Positions 60,553-64,000 of a stretch of 64,000 nt of DNA are shown here, piece by piece; within the stretch, counting starts at the first letter, position 1, and every line of letters begins with the position of its first letter. The stretch lies in contig NZ_JAPVBG010000001.1 of the NCBI RefSeq assembly GCF_026967805.1, positions 1,175,947 to 1,239,946 on the forward strand, read 5' to 3'. Made by a program: the position numbers and the translations under genes. The stretch comes from Blastococcus sp. VKM Ac-2987 (GTDB lineage Bacteria > Actinomycetota > Actinomycetes > Mycobacteriales > Geodermatophilaceae). The notes beneath the pieces were generated by a model. It made no database searches. It was not told the origin of the DNA and was given only the letters and a program-made list of their open reading frames with translations.

Positions 60553-60840
60553 CTACTCGGAGGGAGCGCCTGGCTGGACGTCGACGGACGAGGCGCCGAA
60601 CGACACTCCGGGGACGGTCGGGTACGGCTGGGCGCCCAGGAGAAGGGCGATGCCGGCCTCTGGCCCAGGGACCACGGCCGCCGCCTCCTCGCTCGAGGCC
60701 TCCTGAGCACCGCGGTCGTCGTCGACGCAGACCGCCCAGCCCCCGGTTGACGCCTCCCACGCCGCCGCGCCGGCTCGGAGCAGCGCCTCGCCGTCTTCGA
60801 CATGGACCGTGCAGGTCACCGCTACCCGATGGGTCGCCAC
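60553..60840 (-). CDS. Small hypothetical protein in the polysaccharide locus
   Basis: The 95-residue protein starts MATHRVAVTCTVHVEDGEAL at GTG 60840 and ends VSFGASSVDVQPGAPSE. Third codon positions are strongly G/C, which supports coding. The frame is open far upstream through the ligase gene, but only this stretch has balanced composition. No family is recognised. It lies on the same strand as, and 242 bases downstream of, the ligase-like gene. The intervening 60841-61082 shows nothing else. Confidence 0.55.
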   Translation of the reverse strand: MATHRVAVTCTVHVEDGEALLRAGAAAWEASTGGWAVCVDDDRGAQEASSEEAAAVVPGPEAGIALLLGAQPYPTVPGVSFGASSVDVQPGAPSE

Positions 60841-61082
60841 CGGACGATCGTGGCATCCGCACCCCTTGTACCGGTCGGGTGCGCGGGTGGCCGGGGTGAC
60901 CCAGGACCGTCGGCCGGCGCCGCTCGAGTGGTTGCGGCGCACCGCTCCGCCGACAGCCGTTCGCTGTGCCGACGTGCGCCCGTGGGGCGGCCGCGACGTT
61001 GCTGCGCCCGCGCCTTCCGCTACGACGGCCATCCGCCGGCACGGCGAGGGCCCGCCCGCGGCCCGGGTCGGGAGCTGCCCGG

Positions 61083-62408
61083 TCAGCCGGCCCGGCTCGC
61101 CCGTCGTCCATGGACGGAGCCGGGCGCGGCCGCCCTCCCGGCCTCGGCGTGCAGCCGCTGCCGGGTCCCGCCCTCGGCCAGCAGCGAGACCGCGAGGAAC
61201 AGCAGGAACGCCGGCGTCGCGTCGAACAGGCCGCTCTCCAGCACGCTGCGACCAAGCAGGAAGACCAGCAGGCCCAGGAAGAAGACCCGGTGCGGCCGCG
61301 GCGCCCGGCGGACCCCGCGCAGCACCCAGAGCACCCAGGCGGCGGCGGTCACCACCCCCAGGATCCCGGCCTGCACCAGCAGGGAGACCCAGCTGCTGTC
61401 CAGCGGCTGGGTCGTCCAGAACTGGCCCTGGACCCGGATGATCTTGACCGAGAGGCCCCCGCCGAAGACCTCCTGCCAGTTGCTCTGCGCCCAGGTGAGC
61501 GAGGCCCGCCAGGCGATGAACCGGGAGTCCAGGGTGCTGGCGCCGTCCCCGCCGCGAGCCGCGAACCCCGTGATCGCCCCGGTGACCGTGACCGCGACCA
61601 CCCCCGCGGCGCCGAGGACGAGCCCGGCGACCACCAGGCCCACGCGCGGCCGCCGGATGTGCGCGGCCATGACCAGGACGGCCAGCACGAGCATCAGCAG
61701 GCCGGTCCGCGAGCCGGTGACCCAGACGACGCCGAGGAAGAACAGCGCCGCCACGACGGCCGGGGCGCTCACGTCGTCCTGCACCAGCCGCCAGACCAGG
61801 AGGACGACCGCCACCCCGGCGAGCAGCGCGAGGTCGTTCGGGTCGATCGCCGGGATCCCGCCGGCCAGGCGCCCCTCGTCCAGGAAGCTGGAGATGCCGG
61901 TGAGCGAGGCGACCGCCGCGACCACGCCGCACGCCCACGCCACGCCGGTGAGGACCTGCACCGCGGGAGCGGCACGCAGCAGGAAGAAGGTCGTCGCCGC
62001 GAGCACCGCCACCCGGACGGCGACCACGCCGCCGGCCGGCAGGTTCCCCGCGGTCAGGGCCCCGAAGGCCGAGCTGCCGAGCAGGATCCCCAGCCACCAC
62101 AGCGACCCCGTGCCCAGGGGCCGGCGGGGCACCGCCTGGGCGAGCAGCAGAGCCAGTGCGAGCGCCACCAGGCTCACCGCCGCCTTCGCCACGACCACCG
62201 GGTCCAGCGCACCGGAGAAGTACTCCCCGCGGCGCCACCCCACGGCCCCCACGACGAGCAGCAGGGCCACCAGGCGGAGGCCGAGCGGCGACGCGGTGCG
62301 GCCGGCCGCCGGAGAGCGGTCGTCGGTGGATCGCTCGGGCGCCGGCACGGCGGGGAGTGCTGCAGCGCCCGGGAGCCGGACCCCGGGCACCGGCACCGGC
62401 GGTGTCAC
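61083..62408 (-). CDS. O-antigen ligase-like (Wzy/WaaL-type) membrane protein
   Basis: The 441-residue protein has about 11 membrane helices and the large extracytoplasmic loop typical of the O-antigen ligase/polymerase family (LDSRFIAWRASLTWAQSNWQ, then EVFGGGLSVKIIRVQ and LDSSWVSLLVQAGILGVVTA). The conserved VVWVTGSRTGLLMLVLAVLV region is also present. In a Gram-positive host it would polymerise or ligate exopolysaccharide units, not lipopolysaccharide. GTG 62408 overlaps the flippase stop by 4 bases. The C-terminal tail is basic. Confidence 0.85.
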   Translation of the reverse strand: MTPPVPVPGVRLPGAAALPAVPAPERSTDDRSPAAGRTASPLGLRLVALLLVVGAVGWRRGEYFSGALDPVVVAKAAVSLVALALALLLAQAVPRRPLGTGSLWWLGILLGSSAFGALTAGNLPAGGVVAVRVAVLAATTFFLLRAAPAVQVLTGVAWACGVVAAVASLTGISSFLDEGRLAGGIPAIDPNDLALLAGVAVVLLVWRLVQDDVSAPAVVAALFFLGVVWVTGSRTGLLMLVLAVLVMAAHIRRPRVGLVVAGLVLGAAGVVAVTVTGAITGFAARGGDGASTLDSRFIAWRASLTWAQSNWQEVFGGGLSVKIIRVQGQFWTTQPLDSSWVSLLVQAGILGVVTAAAWVLWVLRGVRRAPRPHRVFFLGLLVFLLGRSVLESGLFDATPAFLLFLAVSLLAEGGTRQRLHAEAGRAAAPGSVHGRRASRAG

Positions 62409-63664
62409 CGGGCCACCGGGACGGGGACCGGCCGGGCATCCGACGAACGGTCGTCGTGCCGCAGCACCCGCTGGCGCACGGCCAGCGCCGTGAGCGCCGG
62501 TCCGAGCGCCAGGGCCAGCGGCGCCCAGGCGGCTCCCCCGTCGACGAGGAGCAGTAGCAGCAGAACCGCGGCCAGCGACGCGAACTCCAGCGACCGGTGG
62601 GCCAGCACCCGGCGCTGCCGGCCGTGGACGGAGGCCAGCGACGAGTACGGCAGCAGCGTGGCGCTCGCGGCCGCGTACACCGACCAACCGGCCACCGCGG
62701 CCACCGGCACCGCGTAGTCCCCGCCGGTCAGCAGCGGGCCGAGCCACGGGAGGGCCACCACCGCGACCAGGCCGATCGCGAGCACGCCCAGGGTCAGCCC
62801 CGCGGCGGCGCGGTCGGCCACGCGCAGCCCCGCGGCGGGACCGCGCAGCCGGAGGGAGACGAAGTGCGGGAGCAGGAAGGAACCCATCCCGGCGACCAGG
62901 ACGAGGGTGGGCGCGGTGTAGACCCGGGCTACCTCCAGCGGCCCGTAGGCGGCCGCGCCGGCCATGCCGATGACCAGCAGCCGCAGCAGCGTCAGCATGG
63001 CCGGGCGGATGGTCTGGGCCGTCGCGCGCCACGCACCGAAGGCCGCCACCTCGGCCAGCGCGGGGCGGCGCCACGGCCCGCGCGGGCGCTCGGGGCCGGG
63101 GATCAGCGCCCAGGCCACGGCGGCCGCACCGGCCTGCCCGGCGAGCAGCGCCACCACGAACGAGGTGAGCGTGAGCTCACCGGTGGCACCCAGGACGGCC
63201 AGGCAGCCGAGTGCCAGCGCCAGGCTGGTCCCGTCGACGAGCGGCAGGGACCAGAACCGGCCGGTGGCCATGAGCAGCCGGCGGAGCGTGTCCTCGACGA
63301 CGAAGGCCGCCGTCGCGAGGCCGAGCACGACCGCGGCCCAGGGCGGCACCAGGTCGGTGACGGCGGAGAGCAGGCCGCCGGCGAGCGCCGCCGCGAGGGA
63401 GACCAGCAGCGCGCCCACGTGCAGCCCCGCCCTGATGCCGGGGTCGTGCCGGTCCAGCACGGTGAGCGAGTCACCGACGAGTCCGCTGCAGACCGCCGTG
63501 GCCAGCACGATCGCGCCGTAGACGAGGGAGAAGGTCGCGAGCCCAGCCGCGCCGAGCTCCCTTGCCGCGGCGACCTGCAGGGCGAGCCCGGCCACCGCCT
63601 GGCTCGCCTGGCCGGCAAGTGCACCGGTCGCGGGCCGCCGGAGCAGACGGACGACGGCCTTCAC
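62405..63664 (-). CDS. Polysaccharide flippase-like (Wzx/MATE-MOP superfamily) membrane protein
   Basis: The 419-residue protein has about 12-14 membrane helices and opens VKAVVRLLRRPATGALAGQA. It has the oligosaccharide-flippase pattern AARELGAAGLATFSLVYGAI in helix 2 and GSFLLPHFVSLRLRG mid-protein. It would move lipid-linked sugar units across the membrane for the ligase/polymerase encoded next. GTG 63664 has GGGGAGG about 8 bases upstream. The frame extends 35 codons further with no helix character. It forms an operon with the ligase-like gene. Confidence 0.82.
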   Translation of the reverse strand: MKAVVRLLRRPATGALAGQASQAVAGLALQVAAARELGAAGLATFSLVYGAIVLATAVCSGLVGDSLTVLDRHDPGIRAGLHVGALLVSLAAALAGGLLSAVTDLVPPWAAVVLGLATAAFVVEDTLRRLLMATGRFWSLPLVDGTSLALALGCLAVLGATGELTLTSFVVALLAGQAGAAAVAWALIPGPERPRGPWRRPALAEVAAFGAWRATAQTIRPAMLTLLRLLVIGMAGAAAYGPLEVARVYTAPTLVLVAGMGSFLLPHFVSLRLRGPAAGLRVADRAAAGLTLGVLAIGLVAVVALPWLGPLLTGGDYAVPVAAVAGWSVYAAASATLLPYSSLASVHGRQRRVLAHRSLEFASLAAVLLLLLLVDGGAAWAPLALALGPALTALAVRQRVLRHDDRSSDARPVPVPVAR

Positions 63665-63757
63665 CGGCCCATCCTCCCCGCCGGTCGCCCCGGGTACGTC
63701 ACGACCGGCGGCGGCCTCACCCGAACTGGGCACGGGCCGCCGGGCCGCCGGCGGACG

Positions 63758-63801
63758 CGCGACGACCACCTGCCCGAGGTGTCGAGCAGGTGGTCGTCGC
63801 G
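63758..63801 (-). terminator. Terminator hairpin after the partial secreted protein gene
   Basis: A perfect 16-base stem, CGCGACGACCACCTGC at 63758-63773 with its complement at 63786-63801, closes a 12-base loop. On the minus strand it starts 11 bases after the stop of the partial gene at 63812 and lies about 95 bases before the flippase start, so it separates the two transcripts. Confidence 0.8.
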
Positions 63802-63811
63802 GGAACCGTCG

Positions 63812-64000
63812 TCAGGCGACGGGCGTGACGCGGACCTCGGTGAAGCGGACGTCGACCGGGGCGGTGGCGCTACCGGAGAGGTAGCCACCCAGGCTGACCC
63901 CACCGGGGGCCTGCAGCGACGCAGTGCTGTCGGTGCGGGTCAGCGTCGGCGTCGCCGGCTCGGCCGAACCCGCGGCCCACACGCTCAGCGCGAGCTCCGT
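63812..64000 (-). CDS. C-terminal end of a probable secreted beta-sandwich protein (partial)
   Basis: Only the last 62 residues are in the window; the frame is open from base 64000. They read LALSVWAAGSAEPATPTLTR, then APGGVSLGGYLSGSATAPVD and VRFTEVRVTPVA. This kind of ending is seen in concanavalin/laminin-G-like sugar-binding or glycosidase-associated domains of actinobacterial secreted proteins, where a strand Val-x-Phe-x-x-hydrophobic-x-Val closes the fold. Catalytic parts, if any, lie outside. It borders a polysaccharide locus, which suits a surface or sugar-linked role. Confidence 0.7.
   Translation of the reverse strand, partial: TELALSVWAAGSAEPATPTLTRTDSTASLQAPGGVSLGGYLSGSATAPVDVRFTEVRVTPVA

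Overview
The window is chromosomal DNA of a very GC-rich, motile actinobacterium. GTG starts are common, genes are tightly packed with many 4-base stop/start overlaps, and there is a mycothiol conjugate amidase gene (mca), which is typical of Actinobacteria. The flagellar gene order and the eno-ftsB-DUF501-ppx and mfd-mazG blocks fit a Frankineae or Geodermatophilaceae-type organism such as Blastococcus, Geodermatophilus or Modestobacter. That placement is inferred from gene content, not from a search.

Positions 1-16,080 hold a flagellar cluster read on the plus strand: fliK (5' end outside the window), flgD, flgE, flbD, motA, motB, fliL, fliM, fliN, fliO, fliP, fliQ, fliR, flhB, flhA, an flhF-like gene and a small membrane protein. 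Together they build the hook, stator, switch complex and type III export gate. Three copies of a (A/G)CCGATGAG box, two of them 15 bases downstream of a TCA(A/G)G box, precede flbD, fliM and flhA and look like flagellar sigma (FliA/WhiG-type) promoters. The flhF-like protein keeps the family's N-terminus but has lost the P-loop.

Positions 16,080-38,400 are mainly minus strand and mostly housekeeping: an AbiEi-like protein, PhoH, a drug-efflux type ABC pair, a DUF885 peptidase-like protein, isoprenyl transferase, a hemolysin III-type membrane protein (plus strand), geranylgeranyl reductase, a DehI-like protein (plus strand), a GltS-type transporter, a lipoprotein, mca, greA and an RNHCP protein (both plus strand), DUF5996, an M3 peptidase, a second ABC pair and threonine dehydratase. 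Positions 38,570-46,900 hold a MoxR/VWA pair, DUF2252, an SGNH hydrolase, a thiolase and a Bax inhibitor-like protein. Positions 47,031-58,334 hold an unusual tRNA gene followed by the minus-strand block udg-ppx-DUF501-ftsB-eno-mscS-mazG-surA-like-mfd. Positions 58,495-64,000 are the edge of a surface polysaccharide locus: a cytidylyltransferase, a Wzz-like protein, an O-antigen ligase-like protein, a flippase and a partial secreted protein.

No insertion sequence, prophage, CRISPR array or defence island is seen. The least ordinary material lies between the genes, where several families of dispersed inverted repeats occur: a 60-base two-arm palindromic element (two copies), a long nested hairpin (three copies), a 36-base repeat (two copies) and a 28-base repeat (two copies). 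The other oddities are a tRNA with a UAA anticodon but a short variable loop, and the P-loop-less FlhF.
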